Counted from the stretch's first letter, positions 41,566 through 52,057 are shown. The stretch is DNA of 64,000 bases from Bacteroidota bacterium (GCA_022709695.1 JAKLII010000006.1:62001-126000), one strand, 5' to 3'. A program made the numbers and translations. Notes: generated by a model not told the origin, from the letters alone.

Positions 41566-44397
41566 CTATATCGAAAAACTCACTCCGAAAAGCGGATACT
41601 GCCAGAGGGTTTTATCCTTGCGGATTGCGAAGCCCCACCCGAGCTGAAATGGGACAAAATGGCGCACCAGGTGCACATCGGCAAGCAGCTCCACCCCATA
41701 GCTGTAGAAAGTTTGGGCGCTTTGGTCCACAGGAGCCAGCAGGTCGAAGAAGGCGGTGGCTGAGATGCGTTTGACATAGAATACCGGAGGAACACTCAGG
41801 TCGGGATACAGCAGGGGCAACCGGTAATTGCAGGAAGCAGCAAAGGCATTGTTCACCGAGTCGAGGTAGGCATACCCCCGGGGCAGGGTAATCACCCGGT
41901 TGAACCGCAGGTCGTTCCCATCAATACGGCGCTGGATGCCCAGATCCATTCTGATCCCATGGTTTGCGAAAGGTCCGGGCAGGTACCAGAAGGTGCGTGC
42001 CCCCATTACGGTGCCGGCATCCAGATCACCGGCAAAGGTGCTTACCGAACGAAGCGAGAAGCCCCACCCGTATTTGGGGTACAGGTCTTTTGCGGCCATG
42101 CGGCGCAAAGCATACCACGACAGGGAGGAATGGTTATACAGCAATCCGCCCCGGATGAAGTTTTCGGGGGTGCTGCTCAAGTGCCGGAATGCCAGGTAGG
42201 TGAAACCGGTTTCAAGGTTCAGGGAGCGGTTTCGGTGCCTTTTCAGGAAGTTGAGCGGCAGCCGGAAGGTAACATCGGCATAGGGGCTGCGGTAACCGAA
42301 CCGGCCGATAGAGGTATCGGGATGCTGAACTGTAAGCCACAGATTCCCGGCTTTCACTGAAATCCAGGGCCAGAATCCCTTGTAGGTGAACGACATATTG
42401 AGATCGGCCGACCGGTCGGCAGGCTCCATATCCAGTGCCCCCCTGAAAAATGCCGTACTGAGGGTGTTCTGCGAAAAGATGCTGAAACCGGGCTTCACCG
42501 TTTCAGCTTCCGGGTCTATCGAAACAGGAAACGACCAGGAGTGGAAGCGGAACAGTTCGCGCCCCGGTTTGTACCTTTCGGCCGGGTAATCCTGAGGCTT
42601 GTTGGAAAAGGGTTCATTCCTGCTGATTATCTGAGTTTTATCCATCCCATCTGCCATTACGAAACCAACGGCCATGGGGGGCCATTCCACCGGTTTCATC
42701 AGAAAATGTTCGGGCGTCAGGGTGCACAACTCTACCCCAAAAGGGTGCACACGGCTATACAAAAGTTCATTATTGAGATCAACCGAAGGGTACATGGCTC
42801 CGAACCGGCTGTCGGTAATCTGGCGGACCGTTCCGGAATCGGGTGAAAACAGAAAGATCTGCGAAATTCCACTAAAGGCAGCCTGGAAGATAATCCCTTC
42901 CTTAAACCCCTGTGGATGGGCAATATTGGCCCTGGTAAAAGGGGTCATCCGGATCAGCTCATCTTCCCCGTTCCAGGAGTAGAGTGCTTTTCCTTCAGGT
43001 CCGGTCACTACCAGTACCAGTTTGTCACCCCCGGCCCACCAGGCGGCGTGGGATGCCTCCCAGCCTGCGGGGAGAAATTTCCGGCAGAGAATTTCGGCCG
43101 AGAAGCTCATCCGTACCAGAGAGAAGCGGTGGTCGGGGTGGTATTGAAGGGCATATAATTCACCATTCACCGGATCCTCCACCGGGGAGAAGAAGCGTTG
43201 GTTGCGGGTAATTCTGGCCAGTGTGTCGTATTCGGCATCGTACACCCAGATATCGGAATATTCCACATTGGGCCACCGGGGATGACGTGAAAGTGCGGAG
43301 AAATACACCCTGCGGTCGCACCGTGAGATGCCATCGCCAAAGGAGTACCCCGGATAACACAGCACTTTTTCTGAACCGTCGCGGGAGATTTGCACCAGCG
43401 CAGGGATTTCGTCCTGAGAGACTTTCAATGCAGCCAGTTCCCCGAACCTGAAGGGGATGGGATACAGGTAGCGGCTCCACCGGTTACCGGTTTGCATTAC
43501 CACCGGGAGGGTATCGGGGGGGATGGCGGTATCGGCTGCTCCCCATGTTTTGCTCAGATCGCGCATGGCGGCACGGTAGAATTTCGCCTTCCCCATGCCC
43601 GTGATCCGCTTCATGGCAGTGGTAAAAGCCCACGGATTGTATGGATTGCGTGCCACATACCGGTACACGGAATCCCACATCAAAGGTCCAAACTGATGGA
43701 TTCCGTAGGCCACAAGCTGGTAACCGAGCTCATAATGACCGGGGGTGAGGGTACGGAACGAACCCAGGTAAGCTTTGTCGTAGCTGTAGCGTTTGCCTGA
43801 GACCAGGCGGGTGCGCATCAGTTGTTCGAAGGAGGCTTCCCTGCCGCGGCCGGCACCGGAGAGGAGGGTTTCGTAGTACACCGCCTCCCCTTCGATGGCC
43901 CAGAATGGGATATAGAGCCCCATGACCAGGGCCGGAAAATGTTCGCCATAGAGTTTCGCACCAAAACCGGTGACTCCCCTGTACATCCTGCTGTACTGGT
44001 ACCAGTGGGTAGATTCGTGGATGCAGAGCTGGTCGGGCCAGAGGTGTGCATACCCGTCCGGGGGCGGGATGGTGTAAAACTCCATCCGTGAAGGAGCCCA
44101 GCCGGCAAAGGCATTGGAGATGCTCTTTTGGTTATGGAGCACCACCGGCAGCGGTTTCAGAGGGAGGGAAAAGAAGGTATCAAGCTGAAGAATCGCACGG
44201 TCGAGGGTTTCCACTGTGGAACGACCCGTTTCTTCCAGGGTATCGGGGAAGATCATCCGGAAGGAGGGTGTTCGCACGATTTTCCAGGGGGTGCTTCCCG
44301 GCTCATGGCCGGCGTCGTAATATTGTGCGTTTGCAATCCAGGGCAAAATAATCAAGGCGCCCAATAACTTTCTATTTGCAAAAAAACTTTGGATCAT
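41566..44397 (-). CDS. Large secreted HExxH metallopeptidase-like protein with propeller and barrel-like C-terminus
   Basis: This 943-residue exported protein has signal peptide MIQSFFANRKLLGALIILPWIANAQ (cleavage near residue 25). Residues 127-131 are HESTH, with a downstream WAIEGEA (E169) that fits the third zinc ligand of gluzincin peptidases. Residues about 310-620 look like a TolB/WD-type beta-propeller, with repeated DxxVYFSALSR- and GELYALQY-like strands. The last 300 or so residues alternate hydrophobic and polar positions and end in VSFSI, like an outer-membrane barrel. Its start overlaps the stop of the YhcG-type gene (ATGA). It is probably a surface metallopeptidase; the substrate is unknown. 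Confidence 0.75.
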   Translation of the reverse strand: MIQSFFANRKLLGALIILPWIANAQYYDAGHEPGSTPWKIVRTPSFRMIFPDTLEETGRSTVETLDRAILQLDTFFSLPLKPLPVVLHNQKSISNAFAGWAPSRMEFYTIPPPDGYAHLWPDQLCIHESTHWYQYSRMYRGVTGFGAKLYGEHFPALVMGLYIPFWAIEGEAVYYETLLSGAGRGREASFEQLMRTRLVSGKRYSYDKAYLGSFRTLTPGHYELGYQLVAYGIHQFGPLMWDSVYRYVARNPYNPWAFTTAMKRITGMGKAKFYRAAMRDLSKTWGAADTAIPPDTLPVVMQTGNRWSRYLYPIPFRFGELAALKVSQDEIPALVQISRDGSEKVLCYPGYSFGDGISRCDRRVYFSALSRHPRWPNVEYSDIWVYDAEYDTLARITRNQRFFSPVEDPVNGELYALQYHPDHRFSLVRMSFSAEILCRKFLPAGWEASHAAWWAGGDKLVLVVTGPEGKALYSWNGEDELIRMTPFTRANIAHPQGFKEGIIFQAAFSGISQIFLFSPDSGTVRQITDSRFGAMYPSVDLNNELLYSRVHPFGVELCTLTPEHFLMKPVEWPPMAVGFVMADGMDKTQIISRNEPFSNKPQDYPAERYKPGRELFRFHSWSFPVSIDPEAETVKPGFSIFSQNTLSTAFFRGALDMEPADRSADLNMSFTYKGFWPWISVKAGNLWLTVQHPDTSIGRFGYRSPYADVTFRLPLNFLKRHRNRSLNLETGFTYLAFRHLSSTPENFIRGGLLYNHSSLSWYALRRMAAKDLYPKYGWGFSLRSVSTFAGDLDAGTVMGARTFWYLPGPFANHGIRMDLGIQRRIDGNDLRFNRVITLPRGYAYLDSVNNAFAASCNYRLPLLYPDLSVPPVFYVKRISATAFFDLLAPVDQSAQTFYSYGVELLADVHLVRHFVPFQLGWGFAIRKDKTLWQYPLFGVSFSI

Positions 44398-45413
44398 TTC
44401 AATTGCCTGTTCGTTGAGAGGTGGTCACTCGCCTCCCTAAAGGCCTGCTGAATTCTTATTTCCAATTCCTTTCGGGGAAGCAGCTCAGTCCAATATTCAG
44501 CAACTAAAATCCCATCTTTATGCATTTCCAGCAACTCAATTTGCTCACGGCTTTTCTCTGCGCACAAAATCAGACCTAAAGGTGATTCCTCTTCTGGCCT
44601 TTTTTCAAATTTATTCAACCATTTAAGGTACAATTCCATCTGCCCTTTATACTTAGCCTTGAATTTGCCAATTTTTAGTTCTATCGCAACCAACCTCCTT
44701 AAATTCCGGTTGTAAAAAAGCAGATCGAGATAATAATCCTCACCATCAATAATCATCCGCTTCTGCCTTTCCACAAAAGCAAATCCTTTTCCCAATTCAA
44801 GAATAAAATGCTCAAGTTTACCAAGTACAGCATTTTCAAGGTCCGATTCCAGAAAACCTTGATCCACCTTGAGAAAATCAAGCAGATAGGGGTCCTTGAA
44901 ATGTCCGTGAATATTTGGTTCGCTTTTCGGTAATTGCATATCGGCAATAGCAGCCCGGTGAAAAGTTTTCTTCTCGATCATCTTCCGAAGGCTTCTAACG
45001 CTTAAATGTTCAGTACTGGTAAGATTGGCATAAAAAGACCTTTCCTGATCAGATTTTATTGGGAGTAAAACCACAAAATGTGACCAGCTTAATTGTCGTG
45101 ACAGTGTAACGACATTTTCAAAATCAGGATAGATTTCCGAAAACTGAATCATTCTGCGGAGATTTTTTTCTTCAAAACTCCTTCCATAGCTTTCGGTCAA
45201 TTGGATTGACAAATTTACCACTACCTTTTTCCCATAGCCCAAGTTGCCAGACTCATTGATAAATGCCCTGATTCTTTTGCCAATCGACCAGAATATGCAG
45301 GTAAGGGTGCTGTTTGCGTAACTGATTGTTTCAAGCTTCCCTTTTTCAATTAAGGATTTTAGCTCTATCAGCAAACTTTCCTCATTGGTGTACCTCGGCT
45401 TGTCCGGTATCAT
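44394..45413 (-). CDS. YhcG/DUF1016-type PD-(D/E)XK nuclease
   Basis: This 339-residue protein has the two parts of the YhcG family: an N-terminal helical domain (IFWSIGKRIRAF, GYGKKVVVNLS, LSWSHFVVLLPI) and a C-terminal nuclease domain with YYLDLLFYNRNLRRLVAIELKIGKF, where D and ExK are the PD-(D/E)XK residues. Such proteins are often found near restriction or defence genes, but no such gene is present here. The ATG at 45413 is preferred to the upstream TTG at 45422. The gene is visibly richer in A+T than its neighbours, which suggests acquisition. It overlaps the metallopeptidase gene by 4 bp. Confidence 0.88.
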   Translation of the reverse strand: MIPDKPRYTNEESLLIELKSLIEKGKLETISYANSTLTCIFWSIGKRIRAFINESGNLGYGKKVVVNLSIQLTESYGRSFEEKNLRRMIQFSEIYPDFENVVTLSRQLSWSHFVVLLPIKSDQERSFYANLTSTEHLSVRSLRKMIEKKTFHRAAIADMQLPKSEPNIHGHFKDPYLLDFLKVDQGFLESDLENAVLGKLEHFILELGKGFAFVERQKRMIIDGEDYYLDLLFYNRNLRRLVAIELKIGKFKAKYKGQMELYLKWLNKFEKRPEEESPLGLILCAEKSREQIELLEMHKDGILVAEYWTELLPRKELEIRIQQAFREASDHLSTNRQLK

Positions 45414-45498
45414 GATTACCAAAAAATATTGGTTGAAACAAAACTAACATTTAAACAAACGCAATGATGTATTTTTGGTGCTACCCTGAAAAACCGTC

Positions 45499-46962
45499 AT
45501 GAAAAAGCCAACCATTGTCATCATTGTCCTTTTCATCACGCGTTCATGCCTGTATGCCAATACATTACAGGACACTACTCCCTGGAACCTGGCCTGTGGG
45601 ATCTTTCACCGGGAATACGGATTTCTGTGCGGGCATGCTGCCAAAGACCAGCTTACCGCCATCTACGACATCCAGACGTTTCTGAACCCTTTGCTTGTGC
45701 GGGCGGAGCGGGAGCAGGCATGGGGGCTGGTGGACTCGATGGCGGGGGTAGTGCTGGCGGGCACCGGTACTTTGCGTGAGGTCCGGTGGTATCCGCTCAA
45801 CAATTTCCGGGGAACCGACTCGGTGGATCTGGGGAGATTTTACCGCATGTGGTTGTATCCTAAAACCTTGAATCTGAAGGACACCACCCTGCAAGTACGG
45901 GAGGAGTACCATTTATCCAGCAGCCAATTCCTGTTTCTGGCGGCACAGGTGCTGCGCATCGGGGCTTCACTGCCGGCGGGGCGGTATCCGAAGCTTGATT
46001 CGCTGATGGAGGTGTTCCCCTCCATTCTGCTGGAGCATCACTATAAACGATGGATCATGGAGACCCGTTCGTTCAGGCTTTCAGGGTGGGGTTGTGCCAA
46101 AGGAACCTATAACCACCGGGAGTTTTTAAGGTTGAAGCAGGATCGGGGATTCCGGTTTAAGCCTGTGGTGTGCAAAACCATCTTCGACTCCGACCTGATG
46201 ATCATGGCCGGACTGGCGCAGGTGCTGACAGCCCATGCCATCGACCCTGCGAGGGTGCCGGTTTCAGCCGGGGACCTGGCAGCTTACCGGGAATATCTGC
46301 GGGAGGCGGAGGCCATAGTGCAGAGCCGAATTGAACTGCGCCCTATTGCACTGGCTGGCAACACCTTGCAGGGTTTCGCCTTCGATAACGAACTGTACCG
46401 CGATTACGCCGATCACAGGTATGCCCTCTATACCGACACACTCTATCCTCCTGAAGGAATGAAAGAGATGAGATCCCCCGATGCCGCCTGGGATATCAGC
46501 CATGCCCGCAGATTCTTCTTCGTGTTTAACGCCATGCATCAGGCATCCGGTACCGTTCCTTTAACACTCCCCTACCCGCAATACCTTGAAGCATTGGGAC
46601 ATCAGTTCTATCATGTGGTATATACAGACACGGTAAGAATGCTTTTTTCCAACTACCTCAACGGCGAAAATGGCTGGTACCGGGTTGGGTATCATGGCAA
46701 AGGATCGGGATCTCCGCCTTATAGCCTGTCGCAATCGGCACTGGAGGGCGGGTGGTTCTTCCTGTCGGAGTATTACCCACCTGTTGGTGAATTGGGACAA
46801 AAGCTCTGGAAGCAATTCAGGGAAGATCCGGAGGTTTACAACCGTTATTACGGGGTGATTTACCGCAATTATCAGCCAGTTTATCGAAACTTCAGCACCT
46901 CCCCTTCGGGCAGCGAGCGGTTTGTGCTGCTGCAGTGGCTGCCGGGGATTTTAGAAATGTGA
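45499..46962 (+). CDS. Exported protein of unknown function
   Basis: This 487-residue protein has a signal peptide (MKKPTIVIIVLFITRSCLYAN). I do not recognise the family. The body is rich in aromatic residues (FFFVFNAMHQ, WYRVGYHGKGSGSPPYS, YNRYYGVIYRNYQP), with no metal or nucleotide motif, and reads as a globular periplasmic or surface protein. It is divergent from the YhcG gene. The stop codon lies inside a GTGAAAAT tandem repeat that leads into the dispersed palindromic repeat, copy D. Confidence 0.7.
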   Translation: MKKPTIVIIVLFITRSCLYANTLQDTTPWNLACGIFHREYGFLCGHAAKDQLTAIYDIQTFLNPLLVRAEREQAWGLVDSMAGVVLAGTGTLREVRWYPLNNFRGTDSVDLGRFYRMWLYPKTLNLKDTTLQVREEYHLSSSQFLFLAAQVLRIGASLPAGRYPKLDSLMEVFPSILLEHHYKRWIMETRSFRLSGWGCAKGTYNHREFLRLKQDRGFRFKPVVCKTIFDSDLMIMAGLAQVLTAHAIDPARVPVSAGDLAAYREYLREAEAIVQSRIELRPIALAGNTLQGFAFDNELYRDYADHRYALYTDTLYPPEGMKEMRSPDAAWDISHARRFFFVFNAMHQASGTVPLTLPYPQYLEALGHQFYHVVYTDTVRMLFSNYLNGENGWYRVGYHGKGSGSPPYSLSQSALEGGWFFLSEYYPPVGELGQKLWKQFREDPEVYNRYYGVIYRNYQPVYRNFSTSPSGSERFVLLQWLPGILEM

Positions 46963-47249
46963 AAATGTGAAAATGTGTAAATGTGTAAATGTGCTGATTT
47001 TTAAATATATAAGATCATTTAAGAAGGCATAAAAGGCATAGAAGCTTATATGAAACCTTATATATTCTTATATGTCTTATATGGTTTAAAATCTGAATAC
47101 CAGAATAGAACACAGATAACACTGATTTATTAAGATTTGCACTGATTTTATAAACCAAGTCGGAACTCCCTAAGTGTTTCTTAGTGCCTTCAGTGCCTGA
47201 GTGGTAAATAAAACCCTGACTATCAACAAACAACAAACACTGAACCACC
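46963..47249. repeat. 8-bp tandem repeats and palindromic repeat copy D
   Basis: The 3' end of the preceding gene runs into GTGAAAAT / GTGTAAAT units (about four, 46959-46989). GTGCTGATTTTTAA and copy D of the dispersed repeat follow (47001-47100), with tail modules CACTGATTTATTAAGATTTGC (47118-47138) and CCTTCAGTGCCTGAGTGG (47190-47207), both shared with copies B or C. No gene is seen. Confidence 0.7.
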
Positions 47250-47939
47250 TTACCCTGCCAGGTTCTCGAAGTATTTCCAGAGGGTTTCGTCGGGTACCGG
47301 TGCGGTAACTGAAACGGGTTGTTTGCTTACAGGGTGAATGAACTCCAGCCGGCGGGCGTGGAGGTGAATCGATTTATCGGGGTTGGCACGGTCGTAACCA
47401 TATTTCACATCCCCTCTGATGGGGGATCCGATTTTGGAGAGCTGTGACCTGATCTGGTGGTGCCGGCCGGTGTGCAGGGTAATCTCCAGCAGGCTGTAAT
47501 TATCGCTCTGGTTTAGCAGCAGGTAATCGAGTTCAGCCCTTTTCCCCTCGCGGGTGGGGTTGTCGTTGGCATAGGTGCGGTTCTTCTCTTCATCCTTGCG
47601 CAGGTAATGCACCAGTTTCCCCTCCTCCATAGCCGGCCGCTGTTTTACAACTGCCCAGTATATTTTCGTGATCGAGTGCTCTTTCAGCATCTCATTGATC
47701 CGTGCAAGTGCCTTGCTGGTGCGTGCAAAGATCACTGCACCGCTCACCGGCCGGTCGAGGCGATGTGTTACCCCCAGAAAAACATCCCCCGGCTTTTTAT
47801 ATTTCTGCTTTATATAGGCCTTTACCATATCCCCCAGCGTCTCATCACCGGTTTCATCCCCCTGCACAATTTGCGAAGGCTTCTTGTTCACAATGATCAG
47901 ATGATTGTCTTCGTATAAAATGTCTTTGAGGGTAAGCAT
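47250..47939 (-). CDS. RluA-family pseudouridine synthase
   Basis: This 229-residue synthase isomerises uridine in RNA. The catalytic aspartate is in THRLDRPVSG, and other family segments are ILYEDNHLIIVNKKPSQIVQ at the start and TGRHHQIRSQLSKIGSPIRGD. It lacks the N-terminal S4 domain that RluC and RluD carry, and so resembles the short RluA/TruC-like forms. The RNA target (rRNA or tRNA) cannot be fixed from sequence. Confidence 0.9.
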   Translation of the reverse strand: MLTLKDILYEDNHLIIVNKKPSQIVQGDETGDETLGDMVKAYIKQKYKKPGDVFLGVTHRLDRPVSGAVIFARTSKALARINEMLKEHSITKIYWAVVKQRPAMEEGKLVHYLRKDEEKNRTYANDNPTREGKRAELDYLLLNQSDNYSLLEITLHTGRHHQIRSQLSKIGSPIRGDVKYGYDRANPDKSIHLHARRLEFIHPVSKQPVSVTAPVPDETLWKYFENLAG

Positions 47940-47985
47940 AGCTGTTAATTAGAAATTAGGAGTTAGGAATTAGGAGTTAGATTTT

Positions 47986-48030
47986 CACATTTCCACATTT
48001 TCACATTTCCACATTTTCACATTTCCACAT
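47986..48030 (-). repeat. 8-bp tandem repeat (CACATTTC/CACATTTT)
   Basis: Six units of CACATTTY lie between the RluA-family gene and panB, ending at the panB stop codon. This is the reverse complement of the GTGGAAAT / GTGAAAAT tracts after clpB and at 46959. A TAGGAGTTAGGAAT-type direct repeat precedes it at 47957-47980. Confidence 0.75.
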
Positions 48031-48851
48031 TAATATTGTTCGCGTTCATTGGGAAAATCGAGGTTTTTAATGTCGTTGATATAGGATTGCACGGAGCCGG
48101 TGATTTCGGCGTATAGGTTATGGTACCTTCGGAGGAACCGTGGCGAGAACTCCTGGTTGATGCCCAGCATATCGTGGATTACCAACACCTGACCATCCAC
48201 TCCGGCGCCTGCGCCGATGCCAATGAGGGGGATTTTGAGTTCCGAGGCTACCTGTCCGGCGAGTTTGGCCGGAATTTTTTCCAGCACTATGGCAAAGCAT
48301 CCTGCGGTTTCGAGGGTATGGGCATCGGTGATCAGCCGTTCGGCTTCATCTTTACGGGTGGCGCGCACCACGTAGGTGCCAAACTTGTGGATCGACTGCG
48401 GGGTAAGCCCGAGGTGACCCATCACCGGAATTCCGGCCGAGAGGATTCTTTCCACCGAATCTGCGATTTCGCGCCCCCCCTCAAGCTTCACGGCATCGGC
48501 ACCCGATTCCTTCATAATCCGGATGGCTGACTGCAGCGCCTTTTTGGAGTTGCCCTGGTAGGTCCCGAAAGGGAGATCGACTACCACAAGTGCGCGGGAA
48601 ACACCCCGCACTACTGAGGAGGCATGGTAGATCATCTGGTCGAGGGTGATCGGAAGGGTGGTGGCGTGGCCAGCCATCACATTGGAGGCAGAATCCCCCA
48701 CCAGGATGATATCGATTCCGGCCTTGTCGATGATACGGGCCATGGAATAATCGTACGATGTAAGCATCGCGATCTTCTCCCCTTTCAGTTTCATCTCCTG
48801 CAGGACATGGGTGGTAACCTTGGTCACCGAGCGGCTTAATGATGCGGACAT
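48030..48851 (-). CDS. panB: 3-methyl-2-oxobutanoate hydroxymethyltransferase
   Basis: This 273-residue PanB adds the hydroxymethyl group of methylenetetrahydrofolate to alpha-ketoisovalerate, the first step of pantothenate synthesis. Motifs include [33 protein letters not shown] at the N-terminus (MLTSYDYS, then VGDSASN for metal binding), [15 protein letters not shown] and GHLGLTPQS, with [16 protein letters not shown] for the C-terminal part. Length and order are normal. The stop codon touches the tandem repeat at 47986-48030. No other pantothenate gene is adjacent. Confidence 0.96.
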   Translation of the reverse strand: MSASLSRSVTKVTTHVLQEMKLKGEKIAMLTSYDYSMARIIDKAGIDIILVGDSASNVMAGHATTLPITLDQMIYHASSVVRGVSRALVVVDLPFGTYQGNSKKALQSAIRIMKESGADAVKLEGGREIADSVERILSAGIPVMGHLGLTPQSIHKFGTYVVRATRKDEAERLITDAHTLETAGCFAIVLEKIPAKLAGQVASELKIPLIGIGAGAGVDGQVLVIHDMLGINQEFSPRFLRRYHNLYAEITGSVQSYINDIKNLDFPNEREQY

Positions 48852-48876
48852 GGCTGTTGGATTTTATTTGAGGCGA

Positions 48877-48884
48877 CAAACGTA
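48877..48884 (-). promoter_or_regulatory. -7 element of panB promoter
   Basis: The minus strand reads TACGTTTG (TAnnTTTG), 26 bp upstream of the panB ATG. Confidence 0.5.
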
Positions 48885-48941
48885 CACCAATTTTTTGATA
48901 CCGTTAACTGATTAACCGATACATGCTTCTGCAAAATTAGC

Positions 48942-48949
48942 TACATTTG
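48942..48949 (+). promoter_or_regulatory. -7 element upstream of the gene at 48983
   Basis: TACATTTG (TAnnTTTG) lies 34 bp before the ATG at 48983. It is divergent from the panB promoter. Confidence 0.5.
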
Positions 48950-48982
48950 CCCCCCAGATCAACAGACAATGTACCTGAATTC

Positions 48983-49987
48983 ATGAAAAAAACGCTCCTG
49001 ATAACCACTGTACTCTTCCTTCTGATCACCGCATTCTGGCGTTGCAACAACGAACTGGATGTTACCTCCGACTGGAAGGAAGTACCGGTACTATACGGAT
49101 TGCTCAATCCGGGAGATTCCATCCATATCATCAAGGTTTCCAAGGCTTTTCTGGGGGATGGCGATGCTACCCTAATGGCTCTGAACCCCGATTCGAGCCA
49201 GTATGGCGATGAACTGAAGGTGAGCCTGACCGAGATTGATCCGCAGGGATGGTACAATGCGACCTGGGTGTTCGACACCATGTGGATTCACGACAAACAA
49301 CCCGGCACTTTTTACAGTGGCGACCAGAAATTGTACAGGGTAAAGGCACCGCTGAACCCTGTGTGCAAATACCTGGTGCGGATTGAAAACACCAAGACCG
49401 GCATGTCAGCCTATGCTGAAACTGCCCTGGTAGGTCCCATTAGCATCCTGAAGCCAAGGGGCGGATTGAAGTACTTCTCGTTTACGAGCAATGCAGATAT
49501 CCAGACGGAAGTTGCAGAAGCCGCAAATGGCAAGGTTTACCAGATGGTGATACGTTTCAATTTTGCCGAAGTGAACCTGACTTCCGGTGATACAACCTAC
49601 CGGTATGTCGACTGGGTATTCCCAAATAAAAAGATTACCAGTATCACAGGTAATGGCAGCGAAAAGATCTCCTGGTCGTTTACGGGGACGAGCTTTTACA
49701 CGAACATCAAGGCTAAAGTAAAAGTGGATCCGGATGTCAAACGTATACCCGGAATGGTTGACTTTATGGCGTATGCCGGCGGAGATGAGCTGAATACCTA
49801 CATTGACATCACCACACCCATTAACACCATCGTAACCGACCGGCCCGACTTCACCAACGTTACCAACGGCCGGGGGCTTCTCTCAAGCCGTACTTCAAAG
49901 GTGCACTCCGTCGAACTCAATGTACCTTCGATGGATTCACTGGTGAACGGCAGCAAGACCTACAACCTGGGATTTGTGTTCCCCTGA
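48983..49987 (+). CDS. Probable exported lipoprotein, DUF4249-like
   Basis: This 334-residue protein begins with a hydrophobic signal segment (MKKTLLITTVLFLLITAFWRC) followed by a cysteine. The lipobox (FWRC) is not standard, so lipid attachment is uncertain. The N-terminal region (VPVLYGLLNPGDSIHIIKVSKAFLGDGD) resembles DUF4249-like proteins that often accompany outer-membrane transport systems in Bacteroidota, but none is encoded here. The start at 48983 is preferred over the longer frame from 48947, which lacks a signal-like start and overlaps the -7 element. The mature protein is beta-rich. The function is unknown. Confidence 0.7.
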   Translation: MKKTLLITTVLFLLITAFWRCNNELDVTSDWKEVPVLYGLLNPGDSIHIIKVSKAFLGDGDATLMALNPDSSQYGDELKVSLTEIDPQGWYNATWVFDTMWIHDKQPGTFYSGDQKLYRVKAPLNPVCKYLVRIENTKTGMSAYAETALVGPISILKPRGGLKYFSFTSNADIQTEVAEAANGKVYQMVIRFNFAEVNLTSGDTTYRYVDWVFPNKKITSITGNGSEKISWSFTGTSFYTNIKAKVKVDPDVKRIPGMVDFMAYAGGDELNTYIDITTPINTIVTDRPDFTNVTNGRGLLSSRTSKVHSVELNVPSMDSLVNGSKTYNLGFVFP

Positions 49988-50134
49988 TTTTCCTGATCCT
50001 GCAGATTTCTGACACCCGTTGATGCTGAATTCCCGGCAAGTCTGACTTTTTGTCATTTATTTTCTGATGGCATAATGGTTGACTGCACCTGCGCCGGACA
50101 AAAATGATTTATCAAACCAAATATTTAACAGACC

Positions 50135-52057
50135 ATGGGAAAGATTATAGGCATTGACCTGGGAACCACCAACTCATGCGTATCCGTGATGGAAGGCAAT
50201 GAGCCGGTAGTAATCCCCAATAGTGAAGGAAAAAGAACCACCCCATCGATAGTGGCTTTCACCGACAACGGTGAACGGAAGGTGGGAGACCCTGCCAAGC
50301 GGCAGGCTATCACCAATCCTACCAGAACCGTGTATTCGATCAAACGGTTTATGGGGGAAACATTCGACCGCGTCCAGAAGGAGATCAGCCGTGTACCCTA
50401 CAAGGTGGAGCGTGGCGATAACAATACACCCCGTGTAAAGATTGAAGACCGTTTGTACACCCCGCAGGAGATATCTGCGATGGTGCTGCAGAAAATGAAA
50501 AAAACCGCCGAAGATTATCTGGGGCAGGAAGTTACCGAAGCCGTTATCACGGTACCGGCCTATTTCAGCGACTCCCAGCGCCAGGCCACCAAGGAGGCCG
50601 GAGAAATTGCCGGACTCAAGGTGCGGCGTATCATCAATGAGCCTACGGCTGCCTCTCTTGCATACGGCCTCGACAAGAAGAACAAGGATATGAAGATTGC
50701 GGTGTACGACCTGGGGGGTGGCACTTTCGATATTTCGATCCTTGAACTGGGCGACGGGGTATTTGAAGTGAAATCGACCAACGGAGATACCCATCTTGGC
50801 GGTGATGACTTTGACGAGCGGATCATCAACTGGCTGGCCGACGAGTTTAAAACCGATGAAGGAATTGACCTGCGGAAAGATCCGATGGCGCTGCAACGGT
50901 TGAAAGAAGCTGCCGAAAAGGCAAAGATCGAGCTTTCAAGCTCCTCCTCCACAGAGATCAACCTGCCCTATATCATGCCGGTGGATGGCATTCCGAAGCA
51001 CCTGGTACGCACCCTCAGCAAAGCAAAGTTTGAGCAGTTGGTGGATGATCTTGTAAAGGCAACGATTGAACCCTGCCGCAAGGCCCTGGCTGATGCAAAC
51101 CTGAACGCATCCCAGATTGATGAAGTGATCCTGGTGGGTGGATCCACCCGCATTCCAGCCATCCAGGATGTGGTGGAGCAGTTCTTTGGCAAAAAACCTT
51201 CAAAGGGTGTAAATCCTGACGAAGTGGTTGCCGTAGGCGCTGCCATCCAGGGAGGTGTACTTACCGGTGAGGTGAAGGATGTATTGCTGCTTGATGTAAC
51301 GCCCCTTTCTCTGGGCATTGAGACGCTGGGTGGTGTAATGACCCGCCTCATCGAATCTAACACTACCATCCCCACCAAGAAGAACGAAACCTTTACTACC
51401 GCCGCTGACAGTCAATCTTCGGTGGAAATCCACATCCTGCAGGGTGAAAGGCCGATGGCCAACCAGAACAAGAGCATCGGCAGATTCCATCTCGATGGTA
51501 TCCCGCCTGCCCCGCGTGGCATTCCGCAGATTGAAGTGACCTTCGATATTGACTCCAACGGTATTCTTCATGTTTCAGCCAAAGACAAAGGAACCGGCAA
51601 GACCCAGAGTATCCGCATCGAAGCTTCTTCAGGACTCAGTGATGACGAAATCAAGCGTATGAAAGCTGAAGCGGAGGCCAACGCTGAAGCAGACCGTAAG
51701 CAGCGCGAAGAGGTCGACAAGCTCAACACAGCCGACTCCCTCATTTTCAACACGGAAAAGCAACTGAAGGAGTATGGAGATAAAGTTCCGGCCGACAAGC
51801 GGAGTGTGATAGAATCGTCGCTGGAGAAGCTCCGTGAAGCCCACAAATCGAAAAACCTTGCCGGCATTGATCAGGCCATGCAGGAACTGAACAACGCATG
51901 GCAGGCCGCAAGCCAGGATATGTACAATGCATCGCAGCAGGAACAACCCGGAGCACAGCCAGGCGGAGAGCAGCCAGGCGGGCAGCAACAGCAGGGTCCT
52001 TCAGGTGGCAGCGATGATGTAACCGATGTGGACTTCGAAGAGGTAAAGGACAAATAG
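50135..52057 (+). CDS. dnaK: Molecular chaperone DnaK (Hsp70)
   Basis: This 640-residue Hsp70 folds and protects proteins in cycles of ATP hydrolysis. ATPase signatures are [34 protein letters not shown] and [17 protein letters not shown]. The linker and substrate-binding domain follow ([19 protein letters not shown]). The tail is rich in Gly, Gln and Pro and ends [10 protein letters not shown], as in bacterial DnaK. No dnaJ or grpE is adjacent. ClpB at 31522 would be its working partner. A tRNA-Pro gene lies directly downstream. Confidence 0.98.
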   Translation: MGKIIGIDLGTTNSCVSVMEGNEPVVIPNSEGKRTTPSIVAFTDNGERKVGDPAKRQAITNPTRTVYSIKRFMGETFDRVQKEISRVPYKVERGDNNTPRVKIEDRLYTPQEISAMVLQKMKKTAEDYLGQEVTEAVITVPAYFSDSQRQATKEAGEIAGLKVRRIINEPTAASLAYGLDKKNKDMKIAVYDLGGGTFDISILELGDGVFEVKSTNGDTHLGGDDFDERIINWLADEFKTDEGIDLRKDPMALQRLKEAAEKAKIELSSSSSTEINLPYIMPVDGIPKHLVRTLSKAKFEQLVDDLVKATIEPCRKALADANLNASQIDEVILVGGSTRIPAIQDVVEQFFGKKPSKGVNPDEVVAVGAAIQGGVLTGEVKDVLLLDVTPLSLGIETLGGVMTRLIESNTTIPTKKNETFTTAADSQSSVEIHILQGERPMANQNKSIGRFHLDGIPPAPRGIPQIEVTFDIDSNGILHVSAKDKGTGKTQSIRIEASSGLSDDEIKRMKAEAEANAEADRKQREEVDKLNTADSLIFNTEKQLKEYGDKVPADKRSVIESSLEKLREAHKSKNLAGIDQAMQELNNAWQAASQDMYNASQQEQPGAQPGGEQPGGQQQQGPSGGSDDVTDVDFEEVKDK

